Shown in pieces: positions 1 to 9,750 of a DNA stretch of 64,000 nt. The position numbers and the translations under genes are program-made. The stretch's first letter is position 1. Every line of letters starts with the position of its first letter. Source of the stretch: Mesostigma viride (taxonomy: Eukaryota > Streptophyta > Mesostigmatophyceae > Mesostigmatales > Mesostigmataceae); assembly GCA_009746045.1 (NCBI GenBank), contig RPFO01000041.1, positions 8,139,669 to 8,203,668 of the forward strand, given 5' to 3'. A model generated the notes under the pieces. It ran no database searches. It had not been told where the DNA came from and worked only from the letters and a program-made list of their open reading frames with translations.

Positions 1-2
1 TA

Positions 3-284
3 GGTGAGGTAGAACTGCGTGGGTGCCACCGCCTCCCCACTCACTGGACAAGGCGGCTCCCGGGCACCAGTCCTGCTCACCTTCCCCTCCGTGAGGACAA
101 GCGCGGTTCCTCTCGTCGCAAGCGGTTGCACGACCTCACCTGGACGCTGGACGACGACCTGACCCCCGCTCAGCAGCAGCAGCGACGTGACCTGTGGCCT
201 GAATACCTCCGCCACAAGCAGGACCCCAGAAGCCCATGCAAGGTACACTGGAGGGGCGCCTGGGGCGGGGACCTGATTAGTTAG
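3..284 (+). CDS. Partial ORF, C-terminal 93 codons, unknown function
   Basis: A reading frame is open from the window edge to a TAG at 282-284. It has no internal Met, so it can only be the 3' end of a longer ORF or an exon. The product is basic and rich in Arg, with an acidic DDD patch followed by four Gln and a W-P-E-Y-L-R stretch. I do not recognise the family. The codons are GC-rich, unlike the AT-richer DNA just downstream. It could be the tail of a retroelement ORF, or open by chance; 93 codons without a stop is only moderate evidence for coding. Confidence 0.35.
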   Translation, partial: GEVELRGCHRLPTHWTRRLPGTSPAHLPLREDKRGSSRRKRLHDLTWTLDDDLTPAQQQQRRDLWPEYLRHKQDPRSPCKVHWRGAWGGDLIS

Positions 285-631
285 TAGTGATCAACCATGC
301 ACAAGATGTGGACGCCCCCAGCGGGCTAGAATAGCTTGTAGCCCTAGCTTGTATCCATTGGTAGTCACTGCCGCTATGGCAGCCATGCATGCTTAGAATG
401 TTTGCCTAGCTGTGCCACCATAAATAGTCACGTGCACCGCTAACGCACGGTACACAACCAGCCATAGCCTTAGCTTAGTCCTCGTACAGCCTTGCTACGC
501 TTCCTCAGTGGCTATGATCAGATCACTTGTTGCCCACGCTCCTTGTTATGCCATGCTCACATGGGTCTTATTGCACCCACAGATTGCCGGATCGTTAGCG
601 TGTCCGTTTAGCTAGCGTGCCCGAAATATGC
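285..631. other. Non-coding flank left of element A
   Basis: I see no ORF, RNA gene or clear repeat here. The last five bases (627-631, TATGC) are the target site copy left of element A. Confidence 0.6.
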
Positions 632-1270
632 AGTTAGAAAGAGCTCCCAACGTATGTGAGCTCTTGGTCTTTCACAGCACGGCTTAGCCAATGTTGCAAG
701 GCAGCAACCTTAAATCCATGCACCAGGCCACGACCACGGTGGGCACTTCCACGACCAAGGTGGCACCCACGGTTCGTGCTTTCCGAGATAGCTGGTCATC
801 CCCCATGACCAAGCTATATCCTTTGCGTTGTTCCTCGTTCCCATCGGCGTGACGAGGCACGTGCAGGCGTGCAAGCAAATCCTCAACGTCCACTGGCATC
901 AGTGCAGAGCCAGGACGAACTGGATTTGCCTAGACTCTGCAACCTAGGAAGTACAGGACCTGTCACAAGCCTGCAAGGCCTAGTATCCTTGCAGCCTGTG
1001 CCAGTCCAGTACCACCAGTCACAGGCTGCTGCTCCTCTGGTCTACGTGGACCACAGTCACGTGATAGACAGGCTAAGCCTGTGCAGGCACGGCCTGCCAC
1101 GTGTCCTGTCCACTTACCAGAGGACTGCACCCTAGTCGGCCACGGACGGCTAGGACTTCGGGACTTCATATCTTTCTCGTCCCTTGTCTGTTTCAGGCGG
1201 TCAGCACGGCGTTGGAAAGGTCTTTCCAAACTGCATCCACTTAGCATATTGGTTGCCCAAAATGCTAACT
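632..1270 (-). repeat. Element A 3' LTR
   Basis: This is a direct copy of 10046-10690 with scattered substitutions and small indels. On the minus strand it starts AGTTAG and ends CTAACT, a 6-bp terminal inverted repeat in place of TG...CA. Confidence 0.9.
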
Positions 1271-1288
1271 CCAACCCTTTCTTCTTTT
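1271..1288 (-). promoter_or_regulatory. Element A polypurine tract
   Basis: On the minus strand AAAAGAAGAAAGGGTTGG abuts the first base of the 3' LTR, where plus-strand priming is expected. Elements B and D carry nearly the same tract, also ending TTGG next to AGTTA. Confidence 0.8.
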
Positions 1289-2273
1289 GGAGCTGGACCA
1301 GCTTGAAACAAGCCTAACCTTGCTTGTGCCCACTCAGCCACAGACCGCTTGGTCCCTTGGGTTGATCAGACCTGATAGGGCCCAGGTCCTGCCTCCTTTG
1401 GGTAACAACATATACGCCCTTGGACCAGGCTAGGTGTACTGGCCAGTGAATCAGAGGTCACCCCAGGTTATCCCCTGACCCCTTGGTCAGCTCCCAACCT
1501 TTCCTTGGGAACTTGGTGTAGATTAAAGTCAAGGCACATTACCTAGTCCAATGGCTGGGATTAAAGGATGCCAAGAACGTATTATTGTGAGTTCCTGATC
1601 TTTCACAGTTATCACAGGCGCCCGTTCTTATGGCGCCCGCCTTGGCCAGCCTTTCCCTTTTATGCTCAAAGAGACTCAGGTAGCACCTATGCAAATACTG
1701 CCTTATTGGGGAGCCCATGTCTTCACTGGGTGTTAAGCCCAGGAATCACTCATGCCAGGCTGTGGCTCTGCTGGGGAATTGAACCCCACCCCAACCTCCA
1801 GGTTTATAGGTGACCTGGAACTTCACAAGAGAAACATTACAACCATGGAACAACATGAGAATGACATGACATGATTATGTTTTATTCAAGCATTATATAA
1901 CCCAGAATGTGGCCCTGGCAACCATGTTCCACATGGTCACACAACCAGGTTCTTTATTAGCAACAGGTTGGAAACAAGCACTAGAAAACATATATACAGC
2001 AACCTGTAAGAACCAGCATTCGGGTTGCCCTTGCATGGCCTAACTGTTTGAGGCCAAAGGCGTCGACTTAAGTCCTGGCGACTCTTCTGAACCCCATGGG
2101 GAGGGCCAGGCATGATTCTCAGCTGGTAGGAGTGACATTCCACACCAACTCCTGTCCAGGAGGGTGTACCTAACCCTGAAGGACCGGCTGTCAACCAGTA
2201 AGCACCAGTCACCACTTGGTACTTTGGTCAAGCAGCCCACTGGGGACACCCAAGCTGAAGCAAGGCCTGGTCT
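1289..2273 (-). other. Element A 3' untranslated region
   Basis: About 1 kb between the pol stop and the 3' LTR, with no ORF that matches a known domain. B and D have 3' UTRs of similar size in the same place. It contains the T-arm-like hairpin at 1772-1788. Confidence 0.6.
1772..1788 (-). promoter_or_regulatory. TPsiC-arm-like hairpin in element A 3' UTR
   Basis: On the minus strand TGGGGTTCAATTCCCCA forms a perfect 5-bp stem with a 7-base TTCAATT loop, the shape of a tRNA T arm and close to a Pol III B box. B and D have the same structure in their 3' UTRs with different stem bases that still pair. No other tRNA arms are evident around it. Confidence 0.55.
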
Positions 2274-2876
2274 CTATGGCCGCCCGTGTAAGGGGTCCAT
2301 GAGCCCACGGAGCAGGGGGTACTGCCTCTCCGCCTTCTCCTCCAGCTTGGTGAGGGCATCTGCAGGGTTGTCCACACCAGGCACATGTTCAATGTGAGCT
2401 AGGTAGGACATCTCCTTGAGCAACAAGTAGTCAAGGTCCCTGCTCCTGGCCAGCTGCCTGTGCACAAATTGCACCATGCCCATGCTATCAGTCCTCACCA
2501 GTGTGTGCAGCTGCAACCTACAGGAAGCCACTTGACATAGCTGGTAGAAGAGCTCCCTCAAGTAAAGAGCAGTATGCAGCCCTTCACAGATTGCCCTGCA
2601 CTCAGCAATATCACTGCTGGGTGTAACCCTGTTCTGCAACCGACTGTACCAGGTAACAAGTGAGGTGTGATCTTGCTCCAGGGTAACTAATGCTGCTGCC
2701 CTGCCCCTGACCTCTGTGACCTTCCTATTATCCATAGAACTGTCCACATAGAGAACCATGTCAAGGGGCTTGTACAAATCCACAGGACCCAGTATAAGAG
2801 GGGGAGACATCATGACAGCCTGCACCACACTCTCAGCACCCACCTCAACCAGCTGGGAATCAGTAAGTCGACTCAA
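2274..2876 (-). CDS. pol: Element A pol, C-terminal part: RNase H
   Basis: This is the copia-type RNase H that degrades RNA in the RNA-DNA hybrid. Ordered acidic sites are visible: Asp in YVDSSMD, Glu in DIAECRA, Asp in RTDSMGM and Asp in DNPADALTKL. The last motif corresponds to the ADILTK end of copia pol. The frame is offset by one base from the RT segment upstream, where a stop follows CAPDLLV at 2873, so a frameshift separates RT from RNase H. The start used here is only the beginning of the open frame; the protein would be released from a polyprotein. The stop is followed by the 3' UTR. Confidence 0.85.
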   Translation of the reverse strand: MSRLTDSQLVEVGAESVVQAVMMSPPLILGPVDLYKPLDMVLYVDSSMDNRKVTEVRGRAAALVTLEQDHTSLVTWYSRLQNRVTPSSDIAECRAICEGLHTALYLRELFYQLCQVASCRLQLHTLVRTDSMGMVQFVHRQLARSRDLDYLLLKEMSYLAHIEHVPGVDNPADALTKLEEKAERQYPLLRGLMDPLHGRP

Positions 2877-4972
2877 ACCAGCAAGTCAGGGGCACATATA
2901 CTTGCAAGCCATGCCAGCATGCCCCTGATGGTAGCACACCTAGCCTGCGTGATGGGCTCCTGCAATGCATCTACAATCTGCTGTGGGTAGTCCTTACCAC
3001 CCTCCATCCTGATGAACCACGAGCCCTTGGCTTGGAACAACGTAGCCTGCATGCCACAGAAGACCATAGGCTCATTCTCCACCATGTGCTGTATCTTACC
3101 CAGCTCAAACCGCTTCTGGATCTTAGCCAAGACAGCCTCAACCCAGTCTGGTGGACCTATGAGATGCAGGTCATCACCATGCAGTGAGGCAAAGACAGGA
3201 AGGCCATTGTGGGACCCTTGGAACAAACAGGGATCCACTGGAGACACAGAAAACCCACAAGTATTCTTCAAGAATTTCTCTAGGCTCTTTCTCCAGATAA
3301 TGGGACTGGACCTGAGACCTTCCAACCCTTTCAGAATTCTCAGGTACCTGGCCTTTATCTCTGCTCTCCATACAGCAGGTACAGTCACAAAGAAAGGAGG
3401 GATATCTCTCCAAGTCTGCCTAGCCTGATCTTGGTCACCCTTGAGAAAAGCCCTCTTGAAATCAATCAGCACAGAGCTATAGGGCACACCCTTAACCAGA
3501 AAAGACAGAAATATACACAGCAGAATCCTCCACGTGTCATGCAGCATCCCTGGAGTATAGAGCTCCTCATCTAACAACTGGCCAGTGCCATGATACTCGG
3601 TTACAACTGGTCTGACATGTGGCACCTGGACACCATCTACCTCCTTGAGCTTGAGGACAAACATCAATCTGAGCAGCTGGTGAACTTCTGGCAGCTCATC
3701 CACAGGTTCTGCACAGTTGGAAACTATCCACTCATGCCCAGAAGCAACAAAGCCAAGAGTCCATGCCTTAGCCATCTTGGGGCTTTGCATCATCTCGACT
3801 AGCTGGCGCCAGGGAATAGGACTGTGAGCAGCTATCTGGTACCTGTTTACCCCTAACTGCCGTGGATCAAAGGTGGTTGGGATTATCAACAGGTCCTCAG
3901 CTATGGGCTCCTGACCTTGAGGACCCTCAGCTGGCTGACTCCTAACAGCCTTCACCGCCACTGCAAGACCCTGGGAATAGTGATATCTTTCAAGGGGGAG
4001 GCTGCCCCTGCCTTCTAGTGCCAACTCATCAGAGGTCAAAGTAACCCCTGGCATGCACAAGAAGTTCTGACCCAGAATGGCAGGCCCCTGATAGCCCTCT
4101 ACCACACAGAACGTGGTGGGCACCCCTAAGATAGGCACACTCACTTCCCCAAGGATCTTCATGGACACCTTTCCTGAGAAATCAGACACAGCAAGGCAAC
4201 TGGGATGGGACATCTGTAAGCCTACAGCATCCTCTTCCCTGATGACAGACACCTGTGAGTTGGTATCTACCTCCATTGTAGCTGCCCAGCACGACCCCCA
4301 CCCCGTGAGCTTGGATACCTTGGGATCATGTTTGCTGCGCATGAGTGCTCGGATGACGTCCGCCATGAGAGGCCCCCGGGCCTTAGGTGGCTGCCCCGTC
4401 CCCTCTGGCCTTGTGACAGTTGCTTCAGCAGCCTCTTCCTGCTCGTCATCTTCCAGCAGGGACAGACCATCATCCACCACCAGAGGATTGTTAGCTGCTG
4501 CTGCCTGGCTCTGGCCTGGCTCCTCAACCCAGCTGGGAGGGCCTGGCCCGTCTGCAGGCCAGATTGCATGTGGCCTTCTTTCCTTGACATGAGCCCAGGA
4601 CAACCTGTACACGTGCCTTCGATCCTTTTCCAAAGCCACCAGGCAAGATCTGTTAGCTTCTTCCACACGAGTGACAACCCCATCCTGCCACTTCCCCCGC
4701 TTGCCTGGAATAGATGGTTCCTTCCACATCCTGACCTTCAGCCCCACCTGAGGCCTCAGCACATTCCAGTTCTTGTCCTTACGTCTCAGCTGGGCAAATA
4801 ACCTATCTGCCTTCCTAAGACTGGCCTGCACCACGTTCTCAGGTAGTGAGCTATACTGCAGGGCCAGGGGAGAGACAGCCACACCATCAAAGTAATAGTT
4901 AACCCTGTGGTTCAGCTGCTCTTCTATCCCCTTACACCAGGCTGCCCTCTCTAAGGCATGCAGATGCCACAA
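2873..4972 (-). CDS. pol: Element A pol, central part: integrase C-term, protease, RT
   Basis: In order: an integrase C-terminal segment with GKRGKWQDGVV (roughly residues 90-150), a linker, an aspartic protease with EVDTNSQVSVI near residue 235 and AILGQNFL near residue 300, then a copia-like RT. The RT shows VRPVVTEYHGTG, VLIDFKRAFLKGD (first catalytic Asp) and SLHGDDLHLIG in place of the usual YVDD. Protease downstream of integrase reverses the copia order. The ORF is a fragment: a frameshift near 4950 separates it from the integrase core, and a stop at 2873 cuts it off before RNase H. The first Met of the open frame is not a real start. Confidence 0.85.
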   Translation of the reverse strand: MWHLHALERAAWCKGIEEQLNHRVNYYFDGVAVSPLALQYSSLPENVVQASLRKADRLFAQLRRKDKNWNVLRPQVGLKVRMWKEPSIPGKRGKWQDGVVTRVEEANRSCLVALEKDRRHVYRLSWAHVKERRPHAIWPADGPGPPSWVEEPGQSQAAAANNPLVVDDGLSLLEDDEQEEAAEATVTRPEGTGQPPKARGPLMADVIRALMRSKHDPKVSKLTGWGSCWAATMEVDTNSQVSVIREEDAVGLQMSHPSCLAVSDFSGKVSMKILGEVSVPILGVPTTFCVVEGYQGPAILGQNFLCMPGVTLTSDELALEGRGSLPLERYHYSQGLAVAVKAVRSQPAEGPQGQEPIAEDLLIIPTTFDPRQLGVNRYQIAAHSPIPWRQLVEMMQSPKMAKAWTLGFVASGHEWIVSNCAEPVDELPEVHQLLRLMFVLKLKEVDGVQVPHVRPVVTEYHGTGQLLDEELYTPGMLHDTWRILLCIFLSFLVKGVPYSSVLIDFKRAFLKGDQDQARQTWRDIPPFFVTVPAVWRAEIKARYLRILKGLEGLRSSPIIWRKSLEKFLKNTCGFSVSPVDPCLFQGSHNGLPVFASLHGDDLHLIGPPDWVEAVLAKIQKRFELGKIQHMVENEPMVFCGMQATLFQAKGSWFIRMEGGKDYPQQIVDALQEPITQARCATIRGMLAWLASICAPDLLV

Positions 4973-5475
4973 GTGGCACTGACTCTGCTACTAGCACCAC
5001 TGTCTTCACCTCACGTATGGATCTCTCTACAGCCCCTTGCTGCCCATGACTCTCTCTGGGGACTACTACCAGCTTACAAGGCAGCTGGTCCTGATGCTTG
5101 AGCAAACAGTCAAACTGCAAGTCTGCCTGCACACTCTTGCACACCCCAAAGCCTGGGACCAGGGCCTTCATACCCAACAACAAGTGGTGCTCCTGCATAC
5201 CAGGTAGAACGTCTATCAGCCTGTATCTACTGAACCTGTCCACCCCCACCAATATATACAAGCCCCTAATATGCTGGATATCCATCTGGATGTCGCCACG
5301 CTCCCTAGCAGGCTCCCTAGCATGGGACTGAGGTGGGTGAACAGCATTCTCCTGGCAACCACAGTTATCAGCAGCAGCCTGGCAAGCCTCCCACAAAGGC
5401 TCCCTACCTAGTTTCCAAGCAAACATTGCAGCCTGCCCAGAATGTCCAAACATGTGATGCAACCTCATTACAATT
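4932..5475 (-). CDS. pol: Element A pol: integrase zinc-binding and catalytic core
   Basis: The sequence begins RLHHMFGHSG, the His pair of an HHCC zinc domain, with the Cys pair in NCGCQ. The catalytic core follows: Asp in MDIQHIRG, Asp in QADLQF, and Glu in GQQGAVERS with about 31 residues between the second Asp and the Glu. It inserts retrotransposon cDNA, and the family's 5-bp TSDs are its footprint. A frameshift near 4950 separates it from the C-terminal domain, and the inverted-repeat element at 5476-6240 separates it from the pol N-terminus. Homologous integrases lie in B (13720-15393) and D. Confidence 0.85.
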
Positions 5476-6240
5476 CGTTCAAGTGGCCCGCCGGAGCGGC
5501 TGTACAATTTTTCCCAGTGAGCGCGCTGCCAAGTGTACTTGTGGGCAAATTTTTAGGTGCCCCGTCACTTCGAGGTACTAAAAATTAGGCTACGGTACGA
5601 ATTCAGCAAATTTCAGCGAATTTTCAGTCGAACCAAAGGAAGTGACGGCAACTACCAAAAAGTTTCCGTTACGAATTTTCAGCCCAACACTCGCGCAAAA
5701 TGAAGTGACGGCAACTACCAAAAAGTTTCCGTTACGAATTTTCACTCCCACACGTTTGCACAAGAGGAAGTGACGGCAACTACCAAAACGTTTCCGTTAC
5801 GAATTTTCAGTCCCACACTTCGCGCAAATTTTAGTAGGGCTGCACGCAAGCTACCTTTCAAAATTTTGCGCTAGTATGGAACGCATTTCATTCGTCTGGA
5901 GGAACGCTGCCCGCCAACTACCCCCGTTCAGAAAGTTCCGCCGAAATTTACTTGAGATTTGGAAATCTGAACGTCCGCGCAAATTTTAGTAGGGCTGCAC
6001 GCAAGCTACCTTTCAAAATTTTGCGCAAGTATGGAACGCAATTCATTCGCCCGGAGGAATGCTGCTCGTCAACTGCCCCCGTTCAGAAAGTTGCGCCGAA
6101 CTTTACTTGAGATTTGGAAATCTGAACGTGCGGTTGGAGTTTCGCGGGGAAACCCAAGTTCCCGAGTAATTCACCAATGACGCGCTTCGAACACTTGCCC
6201 GCTAAAACCTAAGCAGCCGCTCCGGCTGGCCACTTAAACG
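5476..6240 (+). mobile_element. 765-bp terminal-inverted-repeat element, copy 1 (in integrase)
   Basis: The ends are inverted copies of CGTTCAAGTGGCC and CGTTTAAGTGGCC, with inverted-repeat similarity continuing to about 27 bp. The interior has no transposase. It holds three roughly 63-bp repeats (starting 5639, 5702, 5767; core GAAGTGACGGCAACTACC) followed by two roughly 155-bp repeats (starting 5821 and 5976). Its reverse complement is copy 2 at 6768-7533. It is a MITE-like non-autonomous DNA element. I could not define a TSD, because flanking bases are also shared between the copies. Confidence 0.8.
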
Positions 6241-6587
6241 AAACTTGATGTATGGCCAGCCTCAGCATAGCTCAGCACTCTCTCAGTACTGACCTGGCGA
6301 GACGTCTGAACCGTGTGTGGGGACACATGATCCACTCCTGAGGTTCCAGGGCTTCCCTGCAGGCCATCCTGACGCCCCAAGCCAGGCCCTGCACCCTGGA
6401 CCGCTTCAGGCCCTTCCAGCAAGGTCCCTTGGCCCTCCAGGCCAGCACCTGCTGGAGACCCACCATCTGCATGAGGCATAGGGAATTCAGCTGCAGCATT
6501 GTTATTGCAATCCAGTGGAAGAACAACATCTTTACACCCTTGCTGCTGCACAAGGGGCACACCCCCGTCCTTATGTACATCCAGCAC
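6241..6587 (-). CDS. pol: Element A pol, N-terminal part before integrase
   Basis: This open frame (MLDVHKDGGV...) runs from just after the gag stop into the inverted-repeat element, where it stops. It is low complexity, rich in Gly, Ala and Pro. B and D have a similar unconserved leader of about 80-110 residues ahead of the integrase zinc domain, so this is probably the A equivalent. The start codon is uncertain. Confidence 0.55.
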
Positions 6588-6635
6588 ACCTTCCCCAAGG
6601 GGTGATTGACTATTTACAGGGGATGATGTAGCTAG

Positions 6636-6767
6636 TCACTGCTGCCCAGACTGGCCCCCTGCCCCAGCAGGCTTGGCCTTCCTGTCAGGGCACTCACGAC
6701 GCCAGTGACCTTCCTTGCCACACACAAAGCATGCTCCACCCTTCTTCCCAGACCCAGCATCATGTTT
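6636..6767 (-). CDS. gag: Element A gag C-terminus with zinc knuckle
   Basis: On the minus strand, after the inverted-repeat element, the gag frame resumes as GSGKKGGACFVC and continues GKEGHWRREC, a CX2CX4HX4C knuckle, then a short Gly/Gln tail and a TGA at 6636-6638. This is the RNA-binding nucleocapsid, cut off from the rest of gag (7534-8779) by the insertion at 6768-7533. Homologous knuckles end the gag genes of B and D. Confidence 0.8.
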   Translation of the reverse strand, partial: KHDAGSGKKGGACFVCGKEGHWRRECPDRKAKPAGAGGQSGQQ

Positions 6768-7533
6768 CGTTTAAGTGGCCAGCCGGAGCGGCTGCTTAGG
6801 TTTTAGCGGGCAAGTGTTCGAAGCGCGTCATTGGTGAATTACTTGGGGAACTTGGGTTTCCCCGCGAAACTCCAACCGCACGTTCAGATTTCCAAATCTC
6901 AAGTAAAGTTCGGCGCAACTTTCTGAACGGGGGCAGTTGACGAGCAGCATTCCTCCGGACGAATGAATTGCGTTCCATACTTGCGCAAAATTTTGAAAGG
7001 TAGCTTGCGTGCAGCCCTACTAAAATTTGCGCGGACGTTCAGATTTCCAAATCTCAAGTAAATTTCGGCGGAACTTTCTGAACGGGGGTAGTTGGCGGGC
7101 AGCGTTCCTCCAGACGAATGAAATGCGTTCCATACTAGCGCAAAATTTTGAAAGGTAGCTTGCGTGCAGCCCTACTAAAATTTGCGCGAAGTGTGGGACT
7201 GAAAATTCGTAACGGAAACGTTTTGGTAGTTGCCGTCACTTCCTCTTGTGCAAACGTGTGGGAGTGAAAATTCGTAACGGAAACATTTTGGTAGTTGCCG
7301 TCACTTCATTTTGCGCGAGTGTTGGGCTGAAAATTCGTAACGGAAACTTTTTGGTAGTTGGCGTCACTTCCTTTGGTTCGACTGAAAATTCGCTGAAATT
7401 TGCTGAATTCGTACCGTAGCCTAGTTTTTAGTACCTCGAAGTGACGGAGCACCTAAAAATTTGCCCACAAGTACACTTGGCAGCGCGCTCACTGGGAAAA
7501 ATTGTACAGCCGCTCCGGCGGGCCACTTGAACG
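6768..7533 (-). mobile_element. 765-bp terminal-inverted-repeat element, copy 2 (in gag)
   Basis: Reverse complement of 5476-6240 with few differences, carrying the same internal repeat blocks. It splits gag between the Gly/Gln-rich region and the zinc knuckle. With copy 1 it makes a large inverted repeat with a 527-bp loop. About 12 bases outside the left end of copy 1 match, inverted, those outside the right end of copy 2. Confidence 0.8.
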
Positions 7534-8779
7534 AATTGTAATGAGCCCCACCCTTGCCAGGCTTCCCCTGGCCTCCCTGAGACTGCCCACCCTGCTTGCC
7601 CTGGTTGCCTTGAGCTTGGCCCTTGCCTTGCCCTTGGCCACCCTTACCCTGCTGACCACCAGCTTGCTGGCTCCCAACCCCTCCTTGGGAACCCAGTGCA
7701 CCCTTGCCACCCTGAGCCCCCTGCCTCTGGCGCCTGAAGCGCTTACGCTTGTTGGGCCTTGCCCCATCACGGGCTGGGTACCCGGGGACATCACCTTGGC
7801 CCTGCACAGCGGAGGTGGCATTGCTGCCATGGGACTGGATAGCTTTGCAGGCAGGATCTGGCTTCCTTATGCTGAGGATTACAAGCTCCAGAGCACGCAA
7901 GGAGCCATCAGTCTGGTTAAGAAACATGCGGGCACCATTCCTACCATCCACACTCAGACCCATACGGTCCAGGAAATAGTCTGCCAAGGCTCTATCTGTG
8001 ACCAGGAAGCCATACTTGGCCCCCTTGTCCCTGATACGGTTGAGCCTAGCCCATTCCTCTGCCACAGGACCCACTATCTCAAAGGTGTCATACTGATGTT
8101 TATAATAGTTGGTGAGGTTGAGAACCTTGTCAGAGAACTCCTCCCTCAACCCATCCAGGAACTGTGCCCAGGTTAGCTTATCCTTGACAGCAGTCCTAGC
8201 CTTTTCCCTGACACGCTCTGATGAGTCCCTGTTGCACGTGGACGAGTGAAACACTTGCACTAGGTTGACAGTGGGGTCCACGGAGAATACAACCAGCTCC
8301 ATGTCCTCTAGCCACTTGTCTAAAGCTTCCTGTGCTAGTGGTGGGTTAAGAGGCTTTTGTCCATTCATAACAGTGACTGCACTCATGTGAGGCCTCGACC
8401 CTGGCATCGCCTTCACTGGCTCCACCACAGCGGGTGTCACAGCAACAGCACCACTTGGTCCAGCAGGCACAGGGGAGAGCACATCCACATGAAGCCTCTT
8501 ACCATTGCCGTCAGCGGAGGTGTCCCTCTTACGCTTCTCCACGGCTGGTTGCCCATTCGCCACCGTTATTGCATCAGATGGCCCTGTCGCCCGCACCTTG
8601 CGCGCCTCCTCCACCGAGTCCTCGTGTCGCCTCTTGCTCCCTGGCCGCTTTCCCCCATCGCCGTCGCTGGCTGGGATCGCCTCTCCCACCAGCGTCTCCT
8701 TGTCCTTCCTAGGCTCCTGGCTCTCTCCAGCCGGTGCCTCCTCGCCCTTGTCGCCGTCGCCCGGTTTGCCACGAGGCAT
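7534..8779 (-). CDS. gag: Element A gag (capsid region)
   Basis: Gag begins at ATG 8779 (MPRGKPGDGDKG). The frame is open further upstream to 8836, but there it only overlaps the ORF1 stop. A charged N-terminus is followed by a helical capsid-like region around ALDKWLEDMELVVFSVD and then a basic GQGKG/GGQ low-complexity tail that runs into the inverted-repeat element. The central block (WARLNRIRDKGAKYGFLVTD...) resembles the D gag (FVKLREDAMAKGFFVADR). It would form the virus-like particle. The zinc knuckle lies beyond the insertion, at 6636-6767. Confidence 0.75.
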
Positions 8780-8832
8780 TATATACAAGTGGGGACACAA
8801 CAATAAAGGCGAAGGAAAAAGGAAGAACTGAC

Positions 8833-9750
8833 TCAAGCGCTGGCGTCACTGGAGGATGCCGTGGGCACCGTCCCAGCTACTGACTCAGCACCTGCTTGGT
8901 TCGCTGCCTCCTGCTCCCGTTCTTGAGCAGTGGCTGCGATGGGCGTCTCTGGCCGCTCCTCGTCGCTGCCAGCGGCGTCCTCCCCGTCGGCGTAGGGTCC
9001 TAGCACTCTGCTAACGGGTCGCCCGTCTGCAGATTTCTCCACTGGGATCCGGGGCTCGCTTCCACTCTTACGATCCCACTCAAGGCTCCTCACCCACCGC
9101 GTCCCACCACCCCGCTTGTCGTTGCAGGCCCCACGACCACCGTAGTCGTGTTCGGGCTCTTGCGGGACGTGTAGCTCAGCACGACGTCGTGCAGCGTACC
9201 CTTCTACGGTACCGTCGCCTTCGTCTATCTGCTGAGATGAACGTTCGATGATCCCCTCTGGTTGATCAACGAACTGGTAGTGGAAATCTTCTGGCGTAAC
9301 CTCTCGACCCGTGATTACCTCGACCACTGGATCGTGAGCTTCTGGTTCCGCCGCCCGCGGTGTGTCGAGGGTTGACCAAATCCCAAATGGCCGTGTGGTT
9401 ATTACCCACCGATCTGCGTTGCCCCGTGACTCCTGCAAAAGAATGTTCACGAGGTGTTCGCACGTCTGGGAAACCACCTCTGCCGACGACCAGGGGTTGT
9501 CGACCTCGCGCGCCTGCGCTTGCCTGATCACGTCCGGGACCTCAACTCCCGCGCCCAGCACAGAAGTTGCCACCTGATGGTTGAACAGCCGCGCTGCCCC
9601 AATCCAATGGCCACTATCTGGCCCAGTGCCTCCCGCGCCAAATCCAGCTGCTGCACGGTCACGTGCCCGCCCTGGTGAGCCACCTCCAGACCGTAAATCG
9701 TCGAGGAAAGCTCGTCCCTTAGCGACACAAACTTTTCGACGGCTTCTCAC
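8833..9750 (-). CDS. Element A ORF1, second part
   Basis: This is an open frame of about 305 codons upstream of gag, acidic and disordered-looking toward its C-terminus (EERPETPIAATAQEREQEA). It starts without an ATG and is offset from 9747-10019 by a frameshift near 9748, so the two parts once formed a single ORF1. B (11494-12267) and D (31883-32789) have an ORF in the same place with a similar helical segment. I recognise no domain. The stop abuts the gag leader, as expected for a separately translated or reinitiated ORF. Confidence 0.55.
   Translation of the reverse strand: MRSRRKVCVAKGRAFLDDLRSGGGSPGRARDRAAAGFGAGGTGPDSGHWIGAARLFNHQVATSVLGAGVEVPDVIRQAQAREVDNPWSSAEVVSQTCEHLVNILLQESRGNADRWVITTRPFGIWSTLDTPRAAEPEAHDPVVEVITGREVTPEDFHYQFVDQPEGIIERSSQQIDEGDGTVEGYAARRRAELHVPQEPEHDYGGRGACNDKRGGGTRWVRSLEWDRKSGSEPRIPVEKSADGRPVSRVLGPYADGEDAAGSDEERPETPIAATAQEREQEAANQAGAESVAGTVPTASSSDASA

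Noticed and set aside
5596-5830. Regularly spaced repeats, CRISPR-like at first sight
   Set aside because: Only three units whose spacers are also similar, inside a eukaryotic MITE; no cas genes.
6234-6770. Inversion of the segment between the two MITE copies
   Set aside because: Gag knuckle and pol N-terminus in this segment are still on the same strand as the rest of A.
7502-8176. 224-codon plus-strand ORF opposite element A gag
   Set aside because: Antisense shadow of gag, starting in the MITE end.
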